Positions 47,879 through 57,307 of a stretch of DNA of 64,000 nucleotides are shown here, in pieces. This DNA comes from Leptospiraceae bacterium (lineage in GTDB: Bacteria; Spirochaetota; Leptospiria; Leptospirales; Leptonemataceae): assembly GCA_025059995.1 (NCBI GenBank), contig JANXCF010000003.1, positions 62,001-126,000 of the forward strand, given 5' to 3'. The position numbers were made by a program, and so were the translations under genes. Each line of letters starts with the position of its first letter. Position 1 is the stretch's first letter. The notes beneath the pieces are model-generated. The model did no database searches. It worked only from the letters and a program-made list of their open reading frames with translations, and had not been told where the DNA came from.

Positions 47879-48038
47879 ATTGAAAGATATTCTATCCGTT
47901 GCAGAACCAAGTCTTTTTCGAGTCTTACATGAAATCAAATTTGAAGACTTGTTCGTTGATGAAGTGAGTTTCTTGTTTTCGACGTTTCAAAGATTTTTCA
48001 AAATTTGGGTTTTCGATATAAAAATAGAATCATTTTAA
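47873..48038 (+). pseudogene. Small open remnant after the Res fragment
   Basis: An open plus-strand stretch reads SELKDILSVAEPSLFRVLH then EIKFEDLFVDEVSFLFSTFQ to a stop at 48038, with no start codon. It is in a different frame from the Res fragment and looks like the tail of another broken gene, or an altered end of the same one. Family not recognised. Confidence 0.35.
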
Positions 48039-48150
48039 AAAAAGCCTAATAATTATAAAGATGCACAAGAAAATCACTTTCGATCATAAAATACAAAAAC
48101 TTATTCATTACTTCACATCAAACTCAATTTCATAATTTTCGGAAAAAACA

Positions 48151-48181
48151 TTGACATAAAAAAGATAGAAAAAAATACAAA
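48151..48181 (+). promoter_or_regulatory. Candidate promoter for the MBL-fold gene
   Basis: A perfect TTGACA (48151-48156) is followed after 19 bases by TACAAA (48176-48181), a weak -10. The ATG at 48188 would lie at or beside the transcription start, and no ribosome site precedes it. Confidence 0.3.
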
Positions 48182-48187
48182 GAATGA

Positions 48188-49177
48188 ATGAAAGTGAAGC
48201 TGTATGGTGTTCGAGGTTCGATCCCCACCCCTCTCTCTACGAAAGAATACCGAATGAAAATAAAAGAAATCCTAAAACGAGCCATCCGACAATCCATAAA
48301 AGAAGATCAAATCGATGCGTTCATAAAAGGACTCCCACTCAATCTTTCTTATGTAATTGGAGGAAATACTACGTGTGTGCGTGTTCAAACAAAAGAAAAG
48401 TTTTATATCATCGATGCAGGCACTGGTCTTCGAGTATTAGGGGAAGAAATCATAACCATGCAAAAAGAGACGTCTCGATCTCATGATTCAAACCGGCTAT
48501 CACAAACTATACCCAAAGAACTCCACATTTTTTTGACTCATACACATTGGGATCACATACAAGGTCTGCCATTTTTCAAGCCATTGTATTTACCAGATTA
48601 TACTTTACACTTTTACTCACCTTTTCCGGATATCCAAGAACGATTGGAATACCAGACAGAACAAAGATTTTTTCCAGCTCCAATTACAAAAACAGCTAGT
48701 AAAAAATTTTATCATTACATACCACCCAAAAGCATTTTTACATTAGAAAAAGAAATAGAAATCACCACATTCCCTTTAAAACATCCTGGGGGTTGCTTTT
48801 CCTATAAGTTTATAAATAAAGTCACCGGAAAAACTTTTATCTTTGCAACAGATGTGGAATTTACAGGAGAGGACTTTATCGAAAGATCAGAATTTTTGGA
48901 ATATTTTGGAGGTGCAGATGTTTTGGTATTAGACGCCCAATATACTCTGGATGAATCTTTCATGAAAATTGATTGGGGACACACAAGCAATACTATGGCA
49001 GTGAACTGTGCTACCCAATGGAAAGTGAAAAATCTGTTTTTAACCCACCACGAACCTACGTATAAAGATAGTATGATCTACGAAAACTACAAGCACGCGA
49101 TTGAACATCGAGAGAAATTGAATGCCTCAAAGCCGAATATTTACCTTGCCATTGAAGGGTTAGAAATCGTTCTGTGA
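48188..49177 (+). CDS. MBL-fold metallo-hydrolase
   Basis: This 329-residue soluble protein is a metallo-beta-lactamase-fold hydrolase. It starts MKVKLYGVRGSIPTPL, with the early GVRGS typical of the subgroup related to phosphodiesterases and RNase Z. The metal motif is LTHTHWDHIQGLPFF near residue 117, followed by FPLKHPGGCFSYKF, ATDVEFTG and FLTHHEP, which supply the remaining ligands. An insertion of about 45 residues precedes the metal motif. The substrate (cyclic nucleotide, RNA or other) is not determinable. It is coupled by a GTGA overlap to the next gene. Confidence 0.85.
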   Translation: MKVKLYGVRGSIPTPLSTKEYRMKIKEILKRAIRQSIKEDQIDAFIKGLPLNLSYVIGGNTTCVRVQTKEKFYIIDAGTGLRVLGEEIITMQKETSRSHDSNRLSQTIPKELHIFLTHTHWDHIQGLPFFKPLYLPDYTLHFYSPFPDIQERLEYQTEQRFFPAPITKTASKKFYHYIPPKSIFTLEKEIEITTFPLKHPGGCFSYKFINKVTGKTFIFATDVEFTGEDFIERSEFLEYFGGADVLVLDAQYTLDESFMKIDWGHTSNTMAVNCATQWKVKNLFLTHHEPTYKDSMIYENYKHAIEHREKLNASKPNIYLAIEGLEIVL

Positions 49178-49656
49178 ACTTTCTACACAAAAAATATTTT
49201 CTTTTGAATGGTCTCATGCTGGTTTTTGTTTTCGGAACTTTTTTGACGTTATTGGAGTTTGAACTTTTTTTACACAAAAAAAACTACGAATTCTTGATTC
49301 ATCGATCTATGAATACTTCAAATCGTGTTTTTGCAAAAATTGAAACCATACAAAACAAATCTTTCTTTGGATACGAACATTATTATTTTACTTTAAGTTT
49401 TTGGTTTCAAGGGAAAAAGCAATTTCAAAACAAAAAAGTATCTTCGTCTTTGTATTACCGCTACAAAGAAGGAGATCAAATAGAAGCCATCGTAATTAAA
49501 GATCTTTTTGAGAATCCAAAGATATTTTTGATTCCTCAAATTTTTAGCGAGATTGAGCTGGATAGAGCAAAATACAAAAATCTTAGTGAAATTAGTTGGA
49601 TTTTGATAGCCATTGGGATTTTGTTTTTGTTGATTTCTTTTGTTGTGAAATCCTAA
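49174..49656 (+). CDS. Small DUF3592-like membrane protein
   Basis: A 160-residue protein starting with GTG inside the previous stop codon. It has an N-terminal helix (about residues 10-30), a soluble beta-rich part (ANRVFAKIETI-like, FTLSFWFQGKKQ, YYRYKEGDQIEAIVI) and a second C-terminal helix (ISWILIAIGILFLLISFVV). The layout resembles DUF3592 proteins, of unknown function. It is 2 bases before mqnD and so in the same operon. Confidence 0.65.
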   Translation: MNFLHKKYFLLNGLMLVFVFGTFLTLLEFELFLHKKNYEFLIHRSMNTSNRVFAKIETIQNKSFFGYEHYYFTLSFWFQGKKQFQNKKVSSSLYYRYKEGDQIEAIVIKDLFENPKIFLIPQIFSEIELDRAKYKNLSEISWILIAIGILFLLISFVVKS

Positions 49657-49658
49657 CT

Positions 49659-50465
49659 ATGTTAGAAAAAAAACTTTCTTTTGGTTTGACACCTTGTCCG
49701 AATGATACGTTCATTTTTTATCAGTTCTTGAAAAATCCCTTCATCGAGGGGCAATTTCATGACATTGAGGTTCTGAATGAATTAGCTTTCCAAAAAGCTC
49801 TGCCCTTGATTAAAGTTTCTTGTGCCACTGCCGTAAAACTCCAGGATTACATAATTCTTTCAGCTGGTGGAGCTATGGGGTATGATTGTGGTCCTATTCT
49901 GATTTCGAATTTTCTCAATCATGCCGAAACATGGGAAGATCTTTACACATCCAAAATTTATATCCCCGGAAGACACACAACAGCAAACTTTTTATTTCAC
50001 CAATTCTCTAAGGAAAACAAAATCCCTTTTGAAAAACTAAGCATTCACTACGTTCGCTATGATCAAATCCTTCCTTTGCTCGTGAACAATCAAGAAAGGG
50101 CTTATGGAATCCTTATCCACGAGGAACGCTTCACGTATAAGAAGCATTCACTAAATCTTGTTTTGGATTTAGGCGAGTGGTGGTACAAGGAAAAAAATCT
50201 TCCCATCCCTTTGGGTTGTATTGTATTACATCAAGAATATCATGCTTATAAAGAATTTATTGAAGATAAGATTCGCGAAAGTTTACTTTACTCACAAAAC
50301 CATTATTTTGAGGTTTTAGATTTCATGAAAAAGCATGCCCAAACTATGGATGAGGATGCCATCAAAAATCATGTTAATCTTTATGTGACAAAATTCAGTT
50401 ATGATGTTGGAGTGGATGGCTGGAATGCCATCCAGATGTTGAAAACTTTCATTAACCAGAGTTAA
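49659..50465 (+). CDS. mqnD: 1,4-dihydroxy-6-naphthoate synthase of the futalosine menaquinone pathway
   Basis: MqnD releases 1,4-dihydroxy-6-naphthoate from cyclic dehypoxanthinyl futalosine. I take the ATG at 49659 (268 residues, MLEKKLSFGLTPCPNDTF); an earlier frame from 49596 runs inside the upstream gene and is not supported. Family motifs are GLTPCPNDTFIF, KVSCATAVKLQDY and LSAGGAMGYDCGP, then PGRHTTANFLF. MqnA is related but lacks several of these features. Together with ubiE/menG this indicates menaquinone by the futalosine route; other mqn genes are outside the window. It ends one base before a convergent gene. Confidence 0.87.
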   Translation: MLEKKLSFGLTPCPNDTFIFYQFLKNPFIEGQFHDIEVLNELAFQKALPLIKVSCATAVKLQDYIILSAGGAMGYDCGPILISNFLNHAETWEDLYTSKIYIPGRHTTANFLFHQFSKENKIPFEKLSIHYVRYDQILPLLVNNQERAYGILIHEERFTYKKHSLNLVLDLGEWWYKEKNLPIPLGCIVLHQEYHAYKEFIEDKIRESLLYSQNHYFEVLDFMKKHAQTMDEDAIKNHVNLYVTKFSYDVGVDGWNAIQMLKTFINQS

Positions 50466-50466
50466 A

Positions 50467-51765
50467 CTACAAAAGAAAAATCAATGCCATAAGTAAAAAT
50501 ACCGGTTGTAAAATCAAGATTGAATAGATCATATATCCACCAAAGCTAGGCATTTTTATTCCTGCTTGTTCGGCAATTGAACGAACCATAAAGTTCGGTG
50601 CATTTCCGATGTAGGTATTCGCACCCATAAATACAGCTCCTAAAGACACTCCCACTAAAAGCATAGGATGATTTTGTATGAACTCTTGCACAGTTAGAGC
50701 TCCTTGTGCCGTAGTGAAAAACACCAAATACGTTGGAGCATTATCCAAAAAGCTTGAAAAAAGTCCTGTTGCATAGAAATACTCAATTGGGGTATCAAGT
50801 CCTAATTCTCCTCCATGAATTCGAAGGAGTATCAAAGCCGGAACCATCGTAATGAAGATACCAATAAATAATGCTGCAACCTCGATAATAGGATAAAAGT
50901 TGAAGTCATTTTCTTTTCGATATTCTACGGGTGTTGTGAGTTTTGAAAGTAAAATTAAGATCAAAAACAAAGGAACTTGGATGAGTTTATAGTATTCGTT
51001 TTCATGAATGAGGGATTTGAAGGGTTCATAGTTTTCATTGACGAATGCAACAACAAGAATCACACCGAGCAACCAAAGAAAGTTAATATATCCTTTAATC
51101 GTGATGGGCTCAACTTGTGTATCATCAGCTCTGAGATCTTCTTTGGTTTCTTTTTTATACATGATGCTATCCCAGATATAGTAAATGACTAATAAAGTAC
51201 CTACAGTAAACAACCATTCAGGGAAAAGTCGAAACGTCCAAGTAAACGGAACTCCTCGTAAATATCCCAAAAACAAAGGGGGATCACCCAAAGGCGTCAA
51301 AAGTCCACCAATATTTGAAACAAGAAAGATGAAGAAAATCACAGTATGCACAACGTGTTTTCTTTCAGAGTTGGATTTCAACAAAGGACGTATCAAAACC
51401 ATAGAAGCTCCAGTTGTTCCAATGAAAGAAGCAACTACGGAACCAACGAATAAAATTATGGTATTGTTCATTGGAGTGGCTTTAATGTCCCCACGAACTA
51501 AAATCCCACCACTTATGTAAAACAACGCCCCCAATAACGAAACAAAAGGAATGTAATCAAGAATGATTTGGTGTTTTAAATCCCCTAACCTTCCAATCGA
51601 AATCAGATATATAGCCACAGGTATCCCCAAAACCATTGAAACAATCAGTTTATTCAAGTTGCTATGCCACCAGTGTTCTGCAACTAAAGGTAATATCGCA
51701 ATCGCAAGCAATATCAACACAAAGGGTATGACTGACCAAAATGCGGGTTCTATACCGTTATGCAT
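50467..51765 (-). CDS. NhaD/ArsB-superfamily sodium:proton antiporter
   Basis: This 432-residue protein has roughly twelve hydrophobic helices and fits the ion-transporter (CitMHS/NhaD) superfamily. Diagnostic stretches are FIGTTGASMVLIRPLL, GGLLTPLGDPPLFLGYLRG and SSFLDNAPTYLVFF, plus a late GANTYIGNAPNFMVRSI. It probably exchanges Na+ for H+ across the inner membrane, although organic anion transport cannot be excluded. An AAGGAG ribosome site lies 6 bases before the ATG. The calcium/sodium antiporter gene lies upstream on the same strand. Confidence 0.82.
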   Translation of the reverse strand: MHNGIEPAFWSVIPFVLILLAIAILPLVAEHWWHSNLNKLIVSMVLGIPVAIYLISIGRLGDLKHQIILDYIPFVSLLGALFYISGGILVRGDIKATPMNNTIILFVGSVVASFIGTTGASMVLIRPLLKSNSERKHVVHTVIFFIFLVSNIGGLLTPLGDPPLFLGYLRGVPFTWTFRLFPEWLFTVGTLLVIYYIWDSIMYKKETKEDLRADDTQVEPITIKGYINFLWLLGVILVVAFVNENYEPFKSLIHENEYYKLIQVPLFLILILLSKLTTPVEYRKENDFNFYPIIEVAALFIGIFITMVPALILLRIHGGELGLDTPIEYFYATGLFSSFLDNAPTYLVFFTTAQGALTVQEFIQNHPMLLVGVSLGAVFMGANTYIGNAPNFMVRSIAEQAGIKMPSFGGYMIYSILILQPVFLLMALIFLL

Positions 51766-51857
51766 ATCAGCTCCTTGTTGAATTAAATTTTATTTAATTT
51801 GTTTCTTTTTTTTTAAAAAAAAACCAATAATGAAAAATCTATTCAAGAGTCAATTCT

Positions 51858-52838
51858 TTATCGAATACCAATATATGCACGAAATCCAATATACGCTATA
51901 TAAAACGACAAAAGCACAATGCCTTGTATCCTTTGGATTGTGTGTCGCTTACCTAAAAACAACAGAAAAAACAAAATCAAACTTGATAATACAGAAACCA
52001 AAACATCAATATTGTTTTCTTCAGTAAACCTTAAGGGGGACAATGTGGCACTAACGCCTAAAATAAAAAACACATTAAAAATATTCGATCCTACTACATT
52101 TCCAACGGCTATGTCGGAATTTCCTTTGTAAGCAGCAACTCCTGTTGCAGCCAACTCAGGAAGCGAGGTTCCAACAGCCACAATGGTCAAACCGATGAAT
52201 GCCTCACTTAAACCGACGAACTTCGCAATCTCTACAGCTCCATTGACCACCCAATCACCACCTAAAACTAACATCACTAATCCAACCACAACATATATAA
52301 TTGACATCCATAAACTGAGTTCTTTTTTGGGGACCTCTTCTTCGAAGATTTCTCCTTTCTTGGCGATAGAAAAAATATAGTAAAGAAAAATCGTAAAGAA
52401 GAATAAGATAATGATACCGTCGTTATGAGAAAGTTGGTTTCTTTGAGTGGAGTCAAAAAAAACATCATTTGCCATTACCATTACAACTAACGATCCAAGT
52501 AAACTAAAGGGGATTTCTTTCCATACGGTGCTTTCACGAACGGTGAGTTCTTTGATGATGGCACTGATTCCTAAAATTAACAAAATGTTAGCAATATTGC
52601 TACCTAACACGTTGGAAATGGCAATATCGTCTTGACCGCGTATCGAAGAAAGTATGTTAACGGCTAATTCTGGTGAGGAAGTTCCCATTGATACGATGGT
52701 TAACCCTATGACCAAATCTGAAATACGAAATTTTCTTGCTAATGAGGAAGCTCCATCTACTAATAAACTCGCACCTTTAATCAATACAAAAAAGCCTGGG
52801 ATAAACAAAATATACGTTATCAGCTTAGAGGTTTCCAT
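51858..52838 (-). CDS. CaCA-family calcium/sodium antiporter (YrbG-like)
   Basis: The 326-residue exchanger has about ten helices and the two inverted alpha-repeat motifs: VSMGTSSPELAVNILS and NVLGSNIANILLILG in the first half, then VAVGTSLPELAATGVAA and NVVGSNIFNVFFILG in the second. The acidic residues in these repeats bind cations. I prefer the ATG at 52838; the frame also runs from a TTG at 52844. The two halves are separated by a cytoplasmic linker with GEIFEEEVPKKELS. It is divergent from cheD. Confidence 0.9.
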   Translation of the reverse strand: METSKLITYILFIPGFFVLIKGASLLVDGASSLARKFRISDLVIGLTIVSMGTSSPELAVNILSSIRGQDDIAISNVLGSNIANILLILGISAIIKELTVRESTVWKEIPFSLLGSLVVMVMANDVFFDSTQRNQLSHNDGIIILFFFTIFLYYIFSIAKKGEIFEEEVPKKELSLWMSIIYVVVGLVMLVLGGDWVVNGAVEIAKFVGLSEAFIGLTIVAVGTSLPELAATGVAAYKGNSDIAVGNVVGSNIFNVFFILGVSATLSPLRFTEENNIDVLVSVLSSLILFFLLFLGKRHTIQRIQGIVLLSFYIAYIGFRAYIGIR

Positions 52839-52974
52839 GAACAACCAAAAAATGTTTGAACAAAAATCTGAAAAGTTGATTTGTGATTTTTAAGTATAAC
52901 TCCAATAATATAAAAAAAATACTTGTTTACTTACAAAACGCATGATTTCTTACTTTAAAAAAACAGGTCTATTT

Positions 52975-53472
52975 ATGAATGTCTTAGAAGAAACAACGAT
53001 TCATGTTGGAGTATCTGAATGGAAGGTAGCGAAAAGTCCAGCAAAACTAAGAACTACTTTAGGTTCTTGCGTCGGGATCGTTCTTTATGATAAGACAAAA
53101 AAAATTGGAGGGATTAGCCATGCCTTATTAGATGAACCTCCAACTGGGAAGATCATCAATCGAGGAAAATATGCAAGAACTGCCATCGAAGAACTGATAA
53201 AAGATTTAGAAAAATTAGGAACTTCGAAAAAAAACCTCACAGCAAGGATATTTGGTGGGGCAAGTATGTTTCAAAACAGTGTTTCTAATATTTTCCAAAA
53301 CATAGGTGAGAAGAACGTAAAAGTTTCTCGTGAGGTTTTAGAAAGCCACCAAATTCCAATTGTTTTTGAAGATGTTGGTGGACATAATGGGAGAACCATT
53401 ACTCTGTTTTTAGATGATGGAAGGATACTTTTACGTAGTGGAACGATTGAAAAATATATATACAAAGTATAG
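52975..53472 (+). CDS. cheD: Chemoreceptor glutamine deamidase CheD
   Basis: CheD deamidates glutamines of chemoreceptors and can also interact with CheC. The 165-residue protein has the catalytic Cys in LGSCVGIVLYD, the His in GGISHALLDEP, and RIFGGASMFQ later, all in the family order. I use the ATG at 52975 (MNVLEETTIHVGVSEWKV), which matches the usual length; the frame is open from 52942. The adjacent HDOD gene, 8 bases downstream, may be co-regulated. No other chemotaxis gene is in the window. Confidence 0.9.
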   Translation: MNVLEETTIHVGVSEWKVAKSPAKLRTTLGSCVGIVLYDKTKKIGGISHALLDEPPTGKIINRGKYARTAIEELIKDLEKLGTSKKNLTARIFGGASMFQNSVSNIFQNIGEKNVKVSREVLESHQIPIVFEDVGGHNGRTITLFLDDGRILLRSGTIEKYIYKV

Positions 53473-53480
53473 GAGAATTT

Positions 53481-54350
53481 ATGACGATTTCCTTCAAACA
53501 AGAGGTCCAACAAACACTAAATAACATAGAGAGATTACCTTCCTTTCCCGAAGTCGTTCATAAAGTTCTTAAATTACTACGTGATCCCGATGTTGAGTTT
53601 AAAGCTATATCAAAAGAACTTGTCAAAGATCCAGGACTTACCGCAGATGTAATTCGCTTATCAAACTCGGCTTATTACCATCCAACAAAAGAAATCCGTT
53701 CCATTGAAGAAGCCATTAAAGTTTTGGGATTAAAAGTATTGAAAGAAATCGTAATGGTAGCTGCAGCACGTGGAATTCTGAAACAACCCATAGAAGGTTA
53801 TAAATTAGAAAGTCGTGATATGTGGGAACATTCACTTATGGTGGGGTATCTATCCATGAACATAGTAGAAAAACAAAAAATTCCCAATGTACCTAAAGAT
53901 GTTGCTTTTACGGCTGGACTTATGCATGATTGTGGTAAGATTGTTCTTGCAAGCACATTCAAAAAAGCCATTTTATTAATACAGCAGGAATATCAAAAAC
54001 ATCCAAATGTTAGTTTCTTAGAATTAGAAAAAAAGTATATCGGTTTTACACACCCCGAAATTGGAGCTTTTCTTTTAAAAAACTGGAACTTTCCTGAAGA
54101 ATTGGTTGATTCTGTTTTACATCTTTATGAGCCAGAAAAATCCACGAAAAATCCAACATTAACCTCTCTGATACATGTTTCGAATTGGTTGGTAATCTCT
54201 GCGGGAATAGGGGTTGATGTCATGGGAATGAATGAAACCCTAAGTCCTTTTGCTTTAAAACAAATCCATTTCAACAACTCATTGATACAAGAATATTATG
54301 AATCCATACCCGAGCTTATGGGAAACATAAAGGATTTAATAGAACTATGA
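53481..54350 (+). CDS. HDOD-domain signalling protein
   Basis: This 289-residue soluble protein has an HDOD domain spanning most of it: RLPSFPEVVHKVLKLLRD, LTADVIRLSNSAYYHP and SIEEAIKVLGLKVLKEI. The metal-site region reads GLMHDCGKIVLA and so retains a histidine-aspartate pair, in contrast to the HDOD protein at 3059. It lies between cheD and aroK, with an AGGAG site before the ATG. Its neighbour suggests a role linked to chemotaxis or motility signalling, but this is inference. Confidence 0.85.
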   Translation: MTISFKQEVQQTLNNIERLPSFPEVVHKVLKLLRDPDVEFKAISKELVKDPGLTADVIRLSNSAYYHPTKEIRSIEEAIKVLGLKVLKEIVMVAAARGILKQPIEGYKLESRDMWEHSLMVGYLSMNIVEKQKIPNVPKDVAFTAGLMHDCGKIVLASTFKKAILLIQQEYQKHPNVSFLELEKKYIGFTHPEIGAFLLKNWNFPEELVDSVLHLYEPEKSTKNPTLTSLIHVSNWLVISAGIGVDVMGMNETLSPFALKQIHFNNSLIQEYYESIPELMGNIKDLIEL

Positions 54351-54907
54351 AAATAGCCCTGATTGGTCCAAGAGGTGCGGGAAAATCAAAACTATCACGA
54401 AAACTTTCAAAAAAAATTGAATGGGTGGCATTTAGTACTGATATTTTGATTTCGTATGAAGCAGGTGGAAAAACCATCAAAGAAATTGTAGAACAAGAAG
54501 GCTGGTTTTCCTTTCGTAATCGAGAATATGAAATCTTAAAGAAACTTTATACTATGGATCGGATCATTATTGATTGCGGCGGTGGAATCTTATTTGATGT
54601 CGATCCATACACTCAAAAAGAGATAGAAAGCCAAAGAAAAATTGAACTTTTAAAACAAAATTCTTTTGTCATCTATATTCAGCGAGATCTCGATTGGTTA
54701 TTGCAAAAAAATATTAATAATGCTCAACGCCCTAGTTTAAGCCAAGACGAAGATTACGAGACCCTTCTTCTTAGACGTCTTCCTGTGTATAAAAAATATG
54801 CTAATTTTGTTCTGGACATGAAAGATAGAGAAATCGAAGAAGGTGTAGAAGAAATCTTGTTCTTCTTAAGAAAGAAATCTCTATATTCAGAAATTTTTAA
54901 TAAATGA
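54347..54907 (+). CDS. aroK: Shikimate kinase
   Basis: AroK phosphorylates shikimate in the aromatic amino-acid pathway. The 186-residue protein starts with a P-loop GPRGAGKSKLSRKL (residues 7-20) and continues with FSTDILISYEAGGKTIKEIV (the DxD-type region), WFSFRNREYEIL (substrate-binding FRxxE) and IDCGGGILF. The lid region contains NAQRPSL. The ATG overlaps the HDOD stop (ATGA). Some kinases of this fold have other substrates, but the FRxxE and GGG motifs favour shikimate. Confidence 0.85.
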   Translation: MKIALIGPRGAGKSKLSRKLSKKIEWVAFSTDILISYEAGGKTIKEIVEQEGWFSFRNREYEILKKLYTMDRIIIDCGGGILFDVDPYTQKEIESQRKIELLKQNSFVIYIQRDLDWLLQKNINNAQRPSLSQDEDYETLLLRRLPVYKKYANFVLDMKDREIEEGVEEILFFLRKKSLYSEIFNK

Positions 54908-54947
54908 GTTGTATCTTTTTTATATATAGCTTTTTTATGAACATAAG

Positions 54948-56384
54948 ATGAATTTCCCCAACGACATTCCTAATATAAAAACTTTTGGTGAGTTAAAAGA
55001 AAGTGGATATCGCTATCGAAGTATTAAAGAAGAAATGGCTCAGAATTTAGCAGAAAAATTAGCTAAAAAACAGCCCATCTTTCCACAAATTCACGGATAT
55101 GATGATACTGTGCTTCCACAACTATATCACGCAATCTTAGCAGGACATAACATTGTTCTTTTAGGTGAGAAAGGACAAGCAAAAACAAAAATCATGCGCT
55201 CTTTGGTGGAACTATTAGACCCTTATTTTCCCATCATAGAGGGAACTCCTATTCCCGAAAGTCCCTATCGTCCCATCACAAAAATGGCAAAAAAGTTGAT
55301 AGAAGAAAAAAAAGAAAACACTCCCATTCGATGGCTTCATAGAAGTGAAAGATACGGAGAAAAAATAGCTCCAGGAAGCAGAATCTCCGATATCATCGGA
55401 GATATTGATCCTGCCAAGATTATTCATGGAACATCCATGGGAACAGAAGAAGCTCTGCATTATGGACTCCTTCCGAGAATGAATCATGGGATTTTTGCCA
55501 TCAATGAATTACCTGATTTAGACTACTTAGTACAAGTTGCTATGTTTAATATCTTGGAAGAAGAAGACATACAAATTCGAGGGCTTCCTATCCGACTTCC
55601 GCTGGATGTTTGTATTTGTTTTACTGCTAACCCTTCGGAATACACAAGATCAGGGAAAATCATCACCCAATTGAAGGATCGTATTGGTGCAGAAATTCGA
55701 ACCCATTATCCCAAATCAAGAGAAATCGGACTGCAAATCACTAAACAAGAAATCCAAATCCCAAACATAAAACCTGATGTGATTGTTCCAAAGTTTATAG
55801 AAGAAATCATAGAAGAAATTACAATCCAAGCAAGAAGGCATCCACTAATCAATCAAAAATCAGGAGTCTCAGCGAGATTATCCATTGCCAATTATGAAAC
55901 CATTGTTGCATCAGCAAGGAGACGAGCTCTACTTTTAAATCAATCGATTGGATATGCAAGAATGACGGATTTTGGAAACATCTTTAGTTCAAGTTTAGGA
56001 AAGATTGAGTTAGACCCTTATCGAGATGAAGCTGTAACGGAATTTCAAGTGATAATGAAACTCATTGATCTTGCTATTAAAGAAGTTTTTGAAGAGTACT
56101 TTCCAGAAAAAAAATACCATACGGAGCTTGAAAACATTGTAAAACAAATCTACGAGGCAGAAGTTGTTGAAATCTCTGATTCTATGCCATCAAGTGAATA
56201 TAAAAAATTTTTAAAAATAATACCTAGTCTTTTTGACTTACTGCGTGATCAAAATTGGAATCAAAACGATGAACTCATGGCTTCGGGAATTGAGTTTATC
56301 TTTGAAGGTTTGACAACGAAAGAAAAAATTAGCCGCAGAAGATTAGGTGAAGTAGTAAGCTTCAAATCCGTGGATTTATACTGA
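54948..56384 (+). CDS. MoxR/ChlI-type AAA+ ATPase
   Basis: The 478-residue protein resembles magnesium-chelatase subunit I and MoxR-like AAA+ ATPases. Walker A reads LLGEKGQAKTKIMRSL (residues about 72-87), Walker B reads GIFAINELPDL, and sensor 1 reads VCICFTANPSEYT. An inserted segment (about 100-180) lies between Walker A and Walker B, and LKDRIGAEIRTHYP follows. No VWA or chelatase D partner is adjacent. Its stop shares one base with the next gene (TGATG), so it is translated together with the two ArsA-like ATPases that follow. Confidence 0.8.
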   Translation: MNFPNDIPNIKTFGELKESGYRYRSIKEEMAQNLAEKLAKKQPIFPQIHGYDDTVLPQLYHAILAGHNIVLLGEKGQAKTKIMRSLVELLDPYFPIIEGTPIPESPYRPITKMAKKLIEEKKENTPIRWLHRSERYGEKIAPGSRISDIIGDIDPAKIIHGTSMGTEEALHYGLLPRMNHGIFAINELPDLDYLVQVAMFNILEEEDIQIRGLPIRLPLDVCICFTANPSEYTRSGKIITQLKDRIGAEIRTHYPKSREIGLQITKQEIQIPNIKPDVIVPKFIEEIIEEITIQARRHPLINQKSGVSARLSIANYETIVASARRRALLLNQSIGYARMTDFGNIFSSSLGKIELDPYRDEAVTEFQVIMKLIDLAIKEVFEEYFPEKKYHTELENIVKQIYEAEVVEISDSMPSSEYKKFLKIIPSLFDLLRDQNWNQNDELMASGIEFIFEGLTTKEKISRRRLGEVVSFKSVDLY

Positions 56385-57307
56385 TGCTTCCTTTTACCCA
56401 CAAAGTCCTTTTTGTATTAGGAAAAGGGGGTGTAGGAAGAACTACGATTTCTACGGCTCTGGGATTGTATTTCGCTGAATTAGGGAAGAAAACTCTTATC
56501 ATCCAATGGAGTTTAAAGGATCTCATATCACCAATCTTTCAAAAAGAACCCGTTGGTCATAAACATAAAGAAATCTATCCCAATTTATACATAATGAACT
56601 ATGATCCTGAAATCACACTCAAAGAATACTTTGTAGATCATTTAAATATGACGTTATTTTACAAATTCATCATCGAAAATCCGCAAGTGAAGAAGCTACT
56701 TCAAGCAACTCCTGGTTTAGAAGAGGTGTTCTTTTTAGGAAGGATCTTTTGGTTAGTGGAACTAGCCAAAGAAGAACGTGGTTATGAGTTTGATAAGATC
56801 ATAGTGGATACTCCTGCTACAGGGCATGGTGGTGCTCTTTTCGGAGTAATCTCAACGATTTCTAACTTTCAGTTTCAAGGTCCTCTCATTTATGAAACAA
56901 CACGAGTAGCTAAAATGCTTCAAGATCAGGAAAAAGTAGGAACAATTCTAGTGACCCTTCCCGAAGAATTGCCTTTCGAAGAAACAAAAGAACTTTATTC
57001 ATTGATTAAAAAAGAAATGAAACGAAATCCTATAGCTCTTTTTGTAAATAAAAGCATTCAATGGTATTTGAATGGAACCTATAATTTCAATACAAACTTA
57101 TTTGAAAAGTTTGATGTTTATAAGGATACAATCAAAAGTGTTTACTTGTATTTGAAAAACAAGTTTGATTATGAAGTCATGATAAAAAATGAGTTTAAAG
57201 AGAAAACTAACGTTTACTCCATTCCTGATTTGATTTTCATGAAACAAAATTTTGATCAGTTTACGAGAATTCAAAAAATCAAAGAATTTTTCACGGACTA
57301 TGGATAA
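56384..57307 (+). CDS. ArsA/Get3-family ATPase, subunit A (P-loop lysine replaced)
   Basis: The 307-residue protein belongs to the ArsA/Get3/MinD-like deviant P-loop family. Its loop reads LGKGGVGRTTIS (residues about 12-23): the intermonomer signature Lys is present, but the Walker A Lys is replaced by Arg. The switch I segment, usually S(T/I)DPA, reads IIQWSLKDLISP and has lost the Asp. Switch II is kept as IIVDTPATGHGGALF. It is therefore unlikely to hydrolyse ATP alone, and it probably pairs with the following gene, whose defects are complementary. The ATG overlaps the AAA+ stop (TGATG). Confidence 0.85.
   Translation: MLPFTHKVLFVLGKGGVGRTTISTALGLYFAELGKKTLIIQWSLKDLISPIFQKEPVGHKHKEIYPNLYIMNYDPEITLKEYFVDHLNMTLFYKFIIENPQVKKLLQATPGLEEVFFLGRIFWLVELAKEERGYEFDKIIVDTPATGHGGALFGVISTISNFQFQGPLIYETTRVAKMLQDQEKVGTILVTLPEELPFEETKELYSLIKKEMKRNPIALFVNKSIQWYLNGTYNFNTNLFEKFDVYKDTIKSVYLYLKNKFDYEVMIKNEFKEKTNVYSIPDLIFMKQNFDQFTRIQKIKEFFTDYG

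Noticed and set aside
48184-48486. Alternate-frame 100-residue open frame over the MBL-fold gene start
   Set aside because: It is a shadow of the MBL gene, rich in His, Arg and Ser with no domain.
49596-49658. N-terminal extension of mqnD
   Set aside because: It overlaps the upstream membrane protein and the family begins at MLEKKLSFG.
57252-57299. N-terminal extension of the second ArsA-like protein
   Set aside because: It lies wholly within the preceding gene. The ATG at 57300 gives the usual start just before the P-loop.
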